Shown here: positions 41,378 to 48,195 of the stretch, piece by piece
Position numbering within the stretch: the first letter of the stretch is position 1
How the letters are laid out: each line of letters begins with the position of its first letter
NCBI GenBank assembly: GCA_021200775.1
Contig: JAJQGB010000007.1
Coordinates: forward strand, 92,826 to 156,825
From: Oscillospiraceae bacterium
Lineage (GTDB): Bacteria; Bacillota; Clostridia; Oscillospirales; Ruminococcaceae
Length of the DNA: 64,000 nt
Reading direction: 5' to 3'
The notes under the pieces: generated by a model
Seen by the model: only the letters and a program-made list of their open reading frames with translations
Databases searched by the model: none
What the model was told of the DNA's origin: nothing
Made by a program: the position numbers and the translations under genes

Positions 41378-42262
41378 GTGCAGGACGTTGTAAAGACCAA
41401 TCCGCAAGCCGGTCAGCGCAAGAGAAAGAAAAGACGCAGACGCCGTGGGAACATGTCGCTATACTATCTTATGCTGTTTGTCGTCTCGGTTATTATTCTC
41501 TATATCCTTTCGAGAACCGTTTTCTTCAAGGTTGAAAACTACGAGATTTCGGGGAACTCCCGCTATTCTGATTCGGAGATTTTAGGCGCCGCAGGACTTG
41601 GCGACAGCGAAAATCTATACAATATTGACTTATCCGCAACTGAGGCTAAAATCAAGAAGAATCTTATCTATATCGACGCCGTCACCGTTTCAAGAGAGCT
41701 TCCCGGCACGATTGTAATCGAAATCACTGAGGCGGAGGAGTTCGCCTGCTGTCAGTATGAGGGCAACCGCTACGCCGTCATCAGCCGAAGCGGAAGGTAT
41801 CTCTCAACCGAGCAGGCGGAGCCGGACGAAGAACTTTTGCAGATTTACGGACTCGATTTGATAGATGTATCTTTGGGCGATGAGTTCACCTCTTCCGACG
41901 ACAACAAGAAGTCGATTATCATGAATCTTCTCGACGTCATCGACGACATCTGCCCCGGGAAAATCGACTATATCGATATAACAGACCGTACCGACATTCT
42001 CATGAGCTACGACGGCGGAAGAATCGAAATCGACTTCGGAAGCTCGCTCGATTATGAGTACAAAATGCGGTATCTCATCACAATTATTGAGGCAAATCTT
42101 GACTCGGACGCAAGCGGAAAGCTGATTTACATCAGTTCCTCCTCCGGCGTTTCGTTCATCCCGGACGAAGGACTTGAAGAGCTCGAACAGAGCAGGGACA
42201 AAGTCGAGGATATGGCGGAAAACGAAGCGGAAGAGTCAGAATCTGCCGAAGCAACGGAATAA
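41378..42262 (+). CDS. ftsQ: FtsQ/DivIB cell division protein
   Basis: The 294-residue protein has a very basic cytosolic N-terminus (QRKRKKRRRRRG), one membrane helix (LYYLMLFVVSVIILYILSRT), a POTRA domain (FKVENYEISGNSRYSDSEIL) and an FtsQ beta domain with VSRELPGTIVIEITEAEEFA. The acidic C-terminal tail is rich in Glu. It links FtsL/DivIC with the septal synthase. GGAGG lies eight bases before GTG 41378; the GTG at 41372 is too close to it. Confidence 0.9.
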   Translation: MQDVVKTNPQAGQRKRKKRRRRRGNMSLYYLMLFVVSVIILYILSRTVFFKVENYEISGNSRYSDSEILGAAGLGDSENLYNIDLSATEAKIKKNLIYIDAVTVSRELPGTIVIEITEAEEFACCQYEGNRYAVISRSGRYLSTEQAEPDEELLQIYGLDLIDVSLGDEFTSSDDNKKSIIMNLLDVIDDICPGKIDYIDITDRTDILMSYDGGRIEIDFGSSLDYEYKMRYLITIIEANLDSDASGKLIYISSSSGVSFIPDEGLEELEQSRDKVEDMAENEAEESESAEATE

Positions 42263-42291
42263 AAAAATTTAAAATATGTCGAACAAACCTA

Positions 42292-42320
42292 TTGCCAAAC
42301 CGAGATTTTCGTGGTACAAT
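42292..42320 (+). promoter_or_regulatory. Promoter of ftsZ
   Basis: TTGCCA (42292-42297) and TACAAT (42315-42320) are 17 bases apart. Repeat copy 8 lies wholly between this promoter and the ftsZ ribosome site and would be transcribed in the leader. Confidence 0.6.
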
Positions 42321-42329
42321 AGTAAGGAG

Positions 42330-42474
42330 AACCCCTCCACCACCGGCTTCGCCGGCGGTCCCCCTCCCCTTTCAGGGGAGGCTATAACTGCCTTACGCAA
42401 GGTTTTTGAGAGTATACAGATAGGCTCCCCTGAAAGGGGAGCTGGATGCGCCGAAGGCGCAGACTGAGGGGTTT
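42330..42474. repeat. Paired-hairpin repeat, copy 8, in the ftsZ leader
   Basis: ACCCCTCCACCACCGGC-ttc-GCCGGCGGT, CTCCCCtttcAGGGGAG, the middle CTATAACTGCCTTACGCAAG, GCTCCCCtgaaaGGGGAGC, TGCGCCgaaGGCGCA and GACTGAGGGGTTT. The middle shares GCAAGGTTTTTGAGAG with copy 2. Confidence 0.88.
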
Positions 42475-42504
42475 ACGATATAGAGACTATTGGAGGAAGT
42501 AGAA

Positions 42505-43581
42505 ATGGGCTTTATCATGGAAAATGAAGGCATTGACCTTGCAAAAATCAAAGTCGTCGGAGTCGGAGGCGGCGGTGGAAACGCTTTGAACTGCATTGTG
42601 GCGACGGGAATTCAGAATGTTGAGTACATTTCTATCAATACCGATGCTCAGGCTCTCAAAAATTCCAAAGCGACTTCAAAGATTCAGATTGGACAGAAGC
42701 TGACTCACGGTCTGGGCGCAGGCGGAAAGCCTGAAGTTGGTGAAGCCGCCGCTCAGGAATCTAAAGACGAGATTCAGGACACCTTAAAGGGTGCAGACAT
42801 GATATTCATCACAGCCGGTATGGGCGGCGGAACCGGAACCGGTGCCGCACCTGTAGTTGCTGAGATTGCAAGAGATATGGGAATCCTCACCGTTGCAGTC
42901 GTCACTAAGCCTTTTGCTTTTGAAGGCAAGAGAAAGGCGGCTCAGGCTGACAGAGGAATCGACGCATTAGTCAAGAATGTAGATTCGCTGGTTGTAATTC
43001 CTAACCAGAAGCTTCTTACCGGCAGAGAGAACCTCACCATGCGTCAGTCGTTCGGTCTTGCTGACGATATCTTAAAGACCGCAGTTCTCAGTGTCACCGA
43101 GCTGATTCTCAGACACGGCGAAATCAACGTCGACTTTGCGGATGTCAAGTCGATTATGTCTAACGCAGGCTATGCCCACATGGCTATCGGTCACGGCGAA
43201 GGCAAGGACAAGGTTGCCGACGCTGTTCAGCAGGTTATTTCCAGCCCGCTTCTTGAAACATCCATCAAGGGTGCTAAGAGACTCCTTATCAACATCACCA
43301 TGAGTGAGGACATCGGAACCGGCGACATCGCCGAGCTCACCGACACCATCACCAAGGCGGCGGCTGAGGACGTCGACCTCATCTTCGGTGCCGACTTCAA
43401 GGAAGACCTTTCCGACACCATCGACATCATCGTCATCGCATCCGATTTTGACACCTACACCGTTCCCGAAGAGGAATCCGGCGAGTCTGCTCCTGAAGCT
43501 ACTCAGACAGAGGAGCCAAAGAGCAAGTCAGACGAAGGCGAGACCATCTACGATGGAATCTGGAGAGAGCTGTTCAAGTAA
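42505..43581 (+). CDS. ftsZ: Cell division protein FtsZ
   Basis: The 358-residue tubulin-like GTPase has [13 protein letters not shown], the tubulin signature [15 protein letters not shown] (about 103-117) and the T7 loop region [15 protein letters not shown]. It polymerises into the Z ring at midcell. After the core (about residue 315) an acidic linker leads to a C-terminal peptide [10 protein letters not shown], which departs from the common DIPxFL(R/K) form that binds FtsA and SepF. GGAGG is eight bases before ATG 42505. Confidence 0.97.
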   Translation: MGFIMENEGIDLAKIKVVGVGGGGGNALNCIVATGIQNVEYISINTDAQALKNSKATSKIQIGQKLTHGLGAGGKPEVGEAAAQESKDEIQDTLKGADMIFITAGMGGGTGTGAAPVVAEIARDMGILTVAVVTKPFAFEGKRKAAQADRGIDALVKNVDSLVVIPNQKLLTGRENLTMRQSFGLADDILKTAVLSVTELILRHGEINVDFADVKSIMSNAGYAHMAIGHGEGKDKVADAVQQVISSPLLETSIKGAKRLLINITMSEDIGTGDIAELTDTITKAAAEDVDLIFGADFKEDLSDTIDIIVIASDFDTYTVPEEESGESAPEATQTEEPKSKSDEGETIYDGIWRELFK

Positions 43582-43598
43582 TATTTTGGATTATGAGT

Positions 43599-43630
43599 CC
43601 CCGACGGCTGTGTGGCTGTCGGGGATTATT
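43599..43630 (+). terminator. Terminator of the division cluster
   Basis: CCCCGACGGC (43599-43608) pairs with GCTGTCGGGG (43615-43624), one G-U pair, followed by ATTATTAT. It closes the cluster after ftsZ. Confidence 0.75.
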
Positions 43631-43686
43631 ATGGCAGGTTTCAAAAAATTTCTCCCCGAATTTTTAACATTTATTACGATTACTAC

Positions 43687-43718
43687 TTGACTTTTGCACT
43701 TATTAATGTTATTATAAT
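43687..43718 (+). promoter_or_regulatory. Possible promoter of the sigma factor gene
   Basis: TTGACT (43687-43692) and TATAAT (43713-43718) are 20 bases apart, longer than ideal. The -10 is good, and an ATG at 43721 would lie at the start site, which argues for the GTG start at 43745. Confidence 0.45.
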
Positions 43719-43744
43719 GGATGAAAGAAGTGCGAGGTGGTTCG

Positions 43745-44290
43745 GTGAGGCAAGATGAGTACCAGGCGATGACCGAATCGGAGCTTCTGGGCATTGCCGG
43801 AAGCGATGACCTTGCATGTTCGGAACTGATTTCGAGGCACCTTGAAACGGTGAAACGCCTTGCCGGCTTCTATTCGGTAGGCGGCTTTGACTATGACGAC
43901 CTCTATTCCGAAGGGCTCGAAGGGCTTATGAACGCCGTCAAGACCTTTGACGATGAAAAAGGCGCATCGTTCGGGACGTATGCAAACTCCTGCATAAGCA
44001 ACCGGATGATTAATTCTTTGAGAAGGTCGACGAGAATCAAGAGCAGTGAGGAGCCGTTTGAGGACATCGAGATTGCCGACACCGGTTCTCCCGAGAGCAT
44101 ACTTCTGTCAAGCGAGTCGACGGACGAGCTGAAAGAGCTTGCCGAAAGCAGGCTGAGTAAACTTGAAAGGGACGTCCTTTGGAGCTATCTCGAAGGAAAA
44201 AGGCACGCTGAAACGGCTGAGGAGCTGGGGATTACTCCAAAATCGGTCGACAACGCCCTTCAGAGAATCAGGCGGAAGTTCCGCAGATAG
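43745..44290 (+). CDS. RNA polymerase sigma factor, SigH-like
   Basis: The 181-residue protein has sigma-70 region 2 (DDLYSEGLEGLMNAVKTFDD then GASFGTYANSCISNRMINSL) and region 4 (LSKLERDVLWSYLEGKRHAE, TPKSVDNALQRIRRKFR). Its length and absence of regions 1 and 3 fit the SigH/Spo0H group, which controls early sporulation and competence in Firmicutes. GAGGTGG lies four to five bases before the GTG. A 24-base longer ATG start has no ribosome site. No anti-sigma factor is adjacent. Confidence 0.85.
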   Translation: MRQDEYQAMTESELLGIAGSDDLACSELISRHLETVKRLAGFYSVGGFDYDDLYSEGLEGLMNAVKTFDDEKGASFGTYANSCISNRMINSLRRSTRIKSSEEPFEDIEIADTGSPESILLSSESTDELKELAESRLSKLERDVLWSYLEGKRHAETAEELGITPKSVDNALQRIRRKFRR

Positions 44291-44373
44291 CCCTGGTCGC
44301 ACGACACGTGAGTCCGGGACGAATCAACGGGAATCAGCTCCCAATAATTTCAGGTAGAAACCCACTCCCAGGG
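44291..44373 (+). other. Structured 83-nt intergenic segment, possible small RNA
   Basis: It starts at the base after the sigma factor stop. CCCTGG (44291-44296) is complementary to CCAGGG (44368-44373), and inside lie CACGacaCGTG and GGGAatcagcTCCC. The 3' end (AGAAACCCACTCCCAGGGTT) faintly recalls the end of Firmicutes 6S RNA, but the span is far too short. TATAAT (44377-44382) follows and may drive the next gene. No reading frame was seen. Confidence 0.3.
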
Positions 44374-44488
44374 TTCTATAATATAACAAGCCATGAGGCT
44401 AATTCGCAAAGACTGTTTTAACACTCAATTTTAACGCTCAATTGCAGGTTTAGTCCGCACGGCAAATACTAAGAAGTGAGGGAATTAT

Positions 44489-44755
44489 ATGTACGAAGAT
44501 AAGAAATTGGTATGCCGTAATTGCGGAAAAGAATTCGTTTTTACAGCCGGCGAGCAGGAATTCTATGCAGAAAAGGGCTTTGAGAATGAGCCCAAGATGT
44601 GCAAGGATTGCAGAAGAGCCAAGAAGGAAGAAGGCAAGCAGTACTACACAGCTGTTTGCGCATCTTGCGGCAAGGAAGCAAGAGTACCCTTCAAGCCCCA
44701 TGACGACCGCCCTGTATATTGCAGCGAGTGCTTTGCAAAGCAGAGACAGGGTTGA
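44489..44755 (+). CDS. Zinc-ribbon protein (zinc-binding, probably regulatory)
   Basis: The 88-residue protein has two CxxC pairs in the first half (LVCRNCGKEF and MCKDCRRA) and two in the second (VCASCGKEA and VYCSECFAK), enough for two zinc ribbons. Lys and Glu are abundant, with no membrane helix. Such short proteins are common and highly expressed in Clostridia; their partners are not known. It has its own leader and a strong terminator, so it is a single-gene transcript. Confidence 0.82.
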   Translation: MYEDKKLVCRNCGKEFVFTAGEQEFYAEKGFENEPKMCKDCRRAKKEEGKQYYTAVCASCGKEARVPFKPHDDRPVYCSECFAKQRQG

Positions 44756-44777
44756 TTCGTTCAAGCCTAAGACTACT

Positions 44778-44809
44778 ATCGGCGGAGATTCTCCGCCGAT
44801 TTTTCTTTT
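44778..44809 (+). terminator. Strong intrinsic terminator
   Basis: ATCGGCGGAG and CTCCGCCGAT form a perfect ten-pair stem with a three-base loop, followed by TTTTCTTTT. Confidence 0.95.
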
Positions 44810-44813
44810 GGGG

Positions 44814-44842
44814 TTGAAAAGTGGACTTGAAGGGAGTATAAT
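44814..44842 (+). promoter_or_regulatory. Promoter of the DUF1858-trmK-nif3 operon with iteron-like -35
   Basis: TTGAAA (44814-44819) and TATAAT (44837-44842) are 17 bases apart. The -35 lies in TTGAAAAGTGG, the same 11-mer as the iterons at 21610-21719, and the spacer is also similar (AGTGGACTTGAAGGGAG versus AGTGGCTTGAAATGGGG). Confidence 0.7.
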
Positions 44843-44859
44843 ATAATTCGTAATGCAAT

Positions 44860-45034
44860 TGTCTCCGCTTTGCGGAGACGTGCTCGCCCTGCGGGCTCGC
44901 ACACCTCTCAGTCGCCTTCGGCGACAGCTCCCCTTAATAAGGGGAGCCAGTAGTGCACCGTGCAATAAGGCTCCCTCTGTCTAGAAGTTCACAAGCGAAC
45001 TTCGGGAGCTGGCATTAGCCAAGTCGCTGGCAGA
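44860..45034. repeat. Paired-hairpin repeat, copy 9 (right half disturbed)
   Basis: GTCTCCgctttgcGGAGAC, GAGC-type hairpin, CACCTCTCAGTCGCC-ttcg-GGCGAC and CTCCCCttaataaGGGGAG match copy 6 closely. The right half is altered: GCTCCCtctg is followed by GAAGTTCacaagCGAACTTC, a hairpin like the extra one in copy 2, then GGGAGCTGGC and a worn end. It lies in the leader of the DUF1858 gene. Confidence 0.8.
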
Positions 45035-45053
45035 AATTTCAGGAGGATTCAAA

Positions 45054-45281
45054 ATGGAAATCACAAAAGATACAATGATTTACGACATCGTTGCTTATGA
45101 CAGCGGGTGTGTCGATTTGTTTATGGAGATTGGGATGCATTGCTTCAGCTGTCCGGCGGCTTTGTTCGAGACGGTTGAGGAGGCTTGCTCGGTTCATGGG
45201 GTCGACGTTGACGACTTCCTTGAAGGGCTGAACGCCTACTTTGCAGAAAATCATCCCGAAGAGGAAAACAATGCTGAGTAA
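45054..45281 (+). CDS. DUF1858 domain-containing protein
   Basis: The 75-residue protein is a single DUF1858 domain: ITKDTMIYDIVAYDSGCVDL, then GMHCFSCPAALFETVEEACS with the conserved Cys pair, and a GVDVDDFLEGLN helix. The domain is thought to bind or deliver small redox groups; proteins of this size accompany hybrid-cluster and sulfur enzymes, but the exact role is unknown. AGGAGG precedes the ATG. The trmK start lies within its last codons. Confidence 0.88.
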   Translation: MEITKDTMIYDIVAYDSGCVDLFMEIGMHCFSCPAALFETVEEACSVHGVDVDDFLEGLNAYFAENHPEEENNAE

Positions 45282-45939
45282 ACGGCTTCTTTGCTGTGCG
45301 GAGATGGTTCGGGGTTCGGTTGCCGCCGACATCGGGACTGACCATGCCTGGCTTCCGATTTATCTTGTCGAGTCGGGCAGGTGCGAGAGTGCCTATGCCT
45401 GCGACATTGCCGAGGGTCCGCTTTCTTTTGCAAAGAAGAATATCGCTGGTGCCGGGCTTGAAGATAAGATTGCAACCGTCCTTTCGGACGGGCTTACAGA
45501 GCTTTCGGACGAAAATATTACGGACATCATCATCGCCGGAATGGGCGGCGAGATGATTCGGGATATTCTCAGAAACGGGCTTGAAAAGGCGAAGAAGGTG
45601 AACCTCATCCTGCAGCCGAACACCCGGGCTTGGGAACTTATCGACTGGCTCTATAGGAACGGCTTTGAAGTTTCCAATCAGAAAGCCGTTGCCGACGGGA
45701 AGTTTGTCTATCCCGTTATAAATGCGAGATTCTCAGGAAATGCAAAAGTTCTCACCGAGGCGGAGTGCCTTGCGGCAGGGCTGGATTTCAGAGAAGAAAT
45801 TTCGCAGGAGTATCTTTCGGCACAGATTAAGCGGCTTCGTGACGCCGCAAACGGCATAAAAAAGGCGGCAAATCCGGATTCCCGGGCAAGTGAGCTAGAA
45901 TCGACTGCCCTTGAACTCGAAAAGCTTTTGGGGAGGTAA
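45271..45939 (+). CDS. trmK: tRNA (adenine(22)-N1)-methyltransferase TrmK
   Basis: The 222-residue Rossmann methyltransferase has VAADIGTDHAWLPIYLVESG (SAM motif I) and IIIAGMGGEMI (equivalent of motif IV), followed by LILQPNTRAWELIDWL, characteristic of TrmK/COG2384. It methylates N1 of A22 in tRNA. ATG 45271 has GAGG six bases upstream and overlaps the DUF1858 stop by 11 bases; a TTG at 45241 lies deeper in the previous gene. nif3 follows after four bases, a conserved Firmicutes pair. Confidence 0.92.
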   Translation: MLSKRLLCCAEMVRGSVAADIGTDHAWLPIYLVESGRCESAYACDIAEGPLSFAKKNIAGAGLEDKIATVLSDGLTELSDENITDIIIAGMGGEMIRDILRNGLEKAKKVNLILQPNTRAWELIDWLYRNGFEVSNQKAVADGKFVYPVINARFSGNAKVLTEAECLAAGLDFREEISQEYLSAQIKRLRDAANGIKKAANPDSRASELESTALELEKLLGR

Positions 45940-45943
45940 CCTC

Positions 45944-46732
45944 GTGATAACAGTAAGAGAAATTTACGATTACATTGACAGCTTTGCGCCATACAGGACG
46001 CAGGACAGCTGGGACAACTCGGGGCTTCTGGTCGGGGACGGCGACGAAGTTGTTACGAAGGCATTATGTGCCCTCGACGCTTCTATTCCGGCGATTATGG
46101 AAGCCGAAAGGCTCGGGTGCCAGCTGATTCTTACGCACCATCCGGTGATTTTCGATGCGCTCCGGAGTCTTGACTCGACCGTTCCTGCGGCGCTACTATT
46201 TAAAAAGGGAATCGCCTGCATTTCTTCGCACACGAATCTCGACAGCGCCGAATATGGCATCAGCGACATGATGGTCGACAAGCTGGGGCTCAGGAATCTT
46301 CACAGGATTGTGGATATAAACAGGAGCGACCCCGTCACCGGCAGAGTTGTCGGCTACGGAGCAGTCGGGGAGACTGAAAAAGAGATGACTCCCGACGAGC
46401 TTGCGAAGCTCTGCAAAGAAAGATTTAACTGCATTGCGATTAAGTATGTTCCCGGCAACCGCAATATTAAAACCGTCGGCATGATTTCCGGCGCCGGCGG
46501 CTCGTATGTCACGAACGCATATGGACTCGGCTGTGACGCCTATGTCTCGGGCGACGTCAAGCAACAGGACTTCATCGAAGCCGAACGCCTCGGCATCACC
46601 CTCATAGATGCGGGACATTTCGAGACGGAAACCATTGCGATGGAGTATCTGAAAGATATTTTGAGCAAGAAGTTTGCGGAAGTGGAGTTTGTAGTTTCGG
46701 AAGATAGTTTTCTTGCCAAGACAGTCGGCTAA
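45944..46732 (+). CDS. Nif3-like dinuclear metal centre protein (YqfO family)
   Basis: The 262-residue protein shows AEDWDNSGL-type QDSWDNSGLLVGD, LILTHHPVIF with the paired metal-binding histidines, SSHTNLD, and late YVSGDVKQQDFIEAERLGI and DAGHFETE. This is a short Nif3 without the PII-like insertion. Its substrate is not settled; the family is linked to GTP cyclohydrolase-like or metal-handling roles. GGGGAGG lies six bases before GTG 45944. Confidence 0.9.
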   Translation: MITVREIYDYIDSFAPYRTQDSWDNSGLLVGDGDEVVTKALCALDASIPAIMEAERLGCQLILTHHPVIFDALRSLDSTVPAALLFKKGIACISSHTNLDSAEYGISDMMVDKLGLRNLHRIVDINRSDPVTGRVVGYGAVGETEKEMTPDELAKLCKERFNCIAIKYVPGNRNIKTVGMISGAGGSYVTNAYGLGCDAYVSGDVKQQDFIEAERLGITLIDAGHFETETIAMEYLKDILSKKFAEVEFVVSEDSFLAKTVG

Positions 46733-46738
46733 CGCCGA

Positions 46739-46905
46739 GCTATTTTCGGCGTTGCCGAAAATAGCACCCCTCAGTCTCGCTTCGCGAGCCAGCTCCCCTT
46801 GACAGGGGAGCCATAACTGCGCTAATTCAAGCCTCCCCTGTCAAGGGGAGGGGGACCGCCGGCGAAGCCGGTGGTGGAGGGGTGCGCGACCAACGGGAGC
46901 GCATT
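46739..46905. repeat. Paired-hairpin repeat, copy 10
   Basis: GCTATTTTCGGcgttgCCGAAAATAGC leads to ACCCCTCAGTCTCGC-ttc-GCGAG, GCTCCCCttgacaGGGGAGC, a very short middle (CATAACTGCGCTAATTCAA), CTCCCCtgtcaaGGGGAG, ACCGCCGGCgaaGCCGGTGGT and GGAGGGGTG. CGCGACCAACGGGAGCG follows, as in copy 6. Confidence 0.87.
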
Positions 46906-46923
46906 TCCCGGAAAGGACATACC

Positions 46924-48039
46924 ATGAAAAAACTGCTATCCCTCACAATCTGCATAGTTCTCGTTCTCAGCCTGTTCACGGCTTGCGGGGACATTGCCAT
47001 CAACTACACCGATGAGATGCGGGACATTACTTCGATGGAGCTTGTCTCGGAGATGGGGATTGGGTATAATCTCGGAAACTCGCTTGATGTCTGCAATGCG
47101 GACAGGGACGGCGACGGGGTTATCGACGAGAGCTCTTCCGACGTCGACGAGACGCTCTGGGGAAATCCGGTTGTCACTCAGGAGCTCATCCAATTTGTCA
47201 AGGACTCCGGGTTTAATTCGATTCGTATTCCCATCACCTGGAGAGACCACTTGGACGAAGACGACAACATCGACGAAGAGTGGATGGACAGGGTGCAGGA
47301 AGTCGTTGACTATGCCTATGATTTGGGGCTGTATGTCATCATCAACGTCCACCACGACGGCGGCGGAGACCCTGAGTTCGGGGCATGGATTCGGAACGCC
47401 TCAACCGACTATGACGGGGTTCTCGAAAAGTATCTAACCATCTGGCAACAGATTTGCGACCGGTTTGAGGACTACGGCGACCGGCTTATCTTTGAGTCGA
47501 TGAACGAAGTCGGCTTTGACGATTTGGATGAATGGCAGGCTTATGAGACGCTCAACAGCCTCAATCAGGCTTTTGTCGACCTGGTGAGAGCCAGCGGCGG
47601 GAACAATCCCGAAAGGCATCTTTTGATTGCGGGATATTGGACGGACATTGCTGAGACCTGTTCAAGCTACTTCGAGATGCCGGACGACCCGGCAGACAGG
47701 TGCATACTCTCTGTTCACTACTACACCCCGTGGCAGTTCTGCACGACGAACCAGCAGTATGAATGGGGCACGGATGAGGAAATCGCCCTTATGGAGTCGA
47801 AAATTGCGCAGTTAAAGAGCTACTACGTCGACAACGGCGTCCCGGTAATCATCGGCGAATATGGCACCTGCCTCGGCAACGACGAGGATTCAAGAGTGCT
47901 CTTCTGCAAGACGCTGGTAAGTCTCTGCTCCGACGCAGGGATTCCGGCTTATATCTGGGATGAGGGAAGCCTTCTCGAAAGAGATACACTGACCTGGCAG
48001 AATGAAGATATGATTAAGGCAATCAAAAAAGCAAGGTGA
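46924..48039 (+). CDS. Secreted GH5-family endoglucanase-like lipoprotein
   Basis: The 371-residue protein has a lipoprotein signal (LLSLTICIVLVLSLFTACGD, Cys at about 21). The catalytic domain has GYNLGNSLDV, RIPITWRDHLD, VIINVHHDG, FESMNEVGFDD with the acid/base Glu, SVHYYTPWQF and VPVIIGEYGT with the nucleophile Glu. All are GH5 landmarks; the target is probably cellulose or another beta-glucan, mannan not excluded. No carbohydrate-binding or dockerin module is present. A calcium-like DADRDGDGVIDE-type run (AMRD..DGDGVIDESSSD) follows the signal. GGAAAGGA precedes ATG 46924. Confidence 0.9.
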   Translation: MKKLLSLTICIVLVLSLFTACGDIAINYTDEMRDITSMELVSEMGIGYNLGNSLDVCNADRDGDGVIDESSSDVDETLWGNPVVTQELIQFVKDSGFNSIRIPITWRDHLDEDDNIDEEWMDRVQEVVDYAYDLGLYVIINVHHDGGGDPEFGAWIRNASTDYDGVLEKYLTIWQQICDRFEDYGDRLIFESMNEVGFDDLDEWQAYETLNSLNQAFVDLVRASGGNNPERHLLIAGYWTDIAETCSSYFEMPDDPADRCILSVHYYTPWQFCTTNQQYEWGTDEEIALMESKIAQLKSYYVDNGVPVIIGEYGTCLGNDEDSRVLFCKTLVSLCSDAGIPAYIWDEGSLLERDTLTWQNEDMIKAIKKAR

Positions 48040-48180
48040 AACCCCTCCACCACCGCCTTCGGCGGCGGTCTTCCTCCCCTTTCAGGGGAGGCTATGACTG
48101 CTTCTATTAGAAGCTTGTGTGAGAAGGAAAATAGGCTCCCCTGAAAGGGGAGCTGTCAGCGAAGCTGACTGAGGGGTTTC
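48039..48180. repeat. Paired-hairpin repeat, copy 11
   Basis: It begins at the last base of the glucanase stop codon: ACCCCTCCACCACCGCC-ttc-GGCGGCGGT, CTCCCCtttcAGGGGAG, CTATGACTGCTTCTATTAGAAGC, GCTCCCCtgaaaGGGGAGC, GTCAGCgaaGCTGAC and GAGGGGTTTC. It leads straight to the rqcH ribosome site. Confidence 0.88.
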
Positions 48181-48195
48181 CGATGGAGGAACATT

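Noticed and set aside
44291..44373. 6S RNA
   Set aside because: Only the 3' end is vaguely similar; 83 nt is less than half the normal length and the open central bubble is not recognisable.
46882..46923. A 14-codon N-terminal extension of the GH5 protein
   Set aside because: It is encoded by repeat copy 10, and the later ATG has a ribosome site followed by a proper lipoprotein signal.
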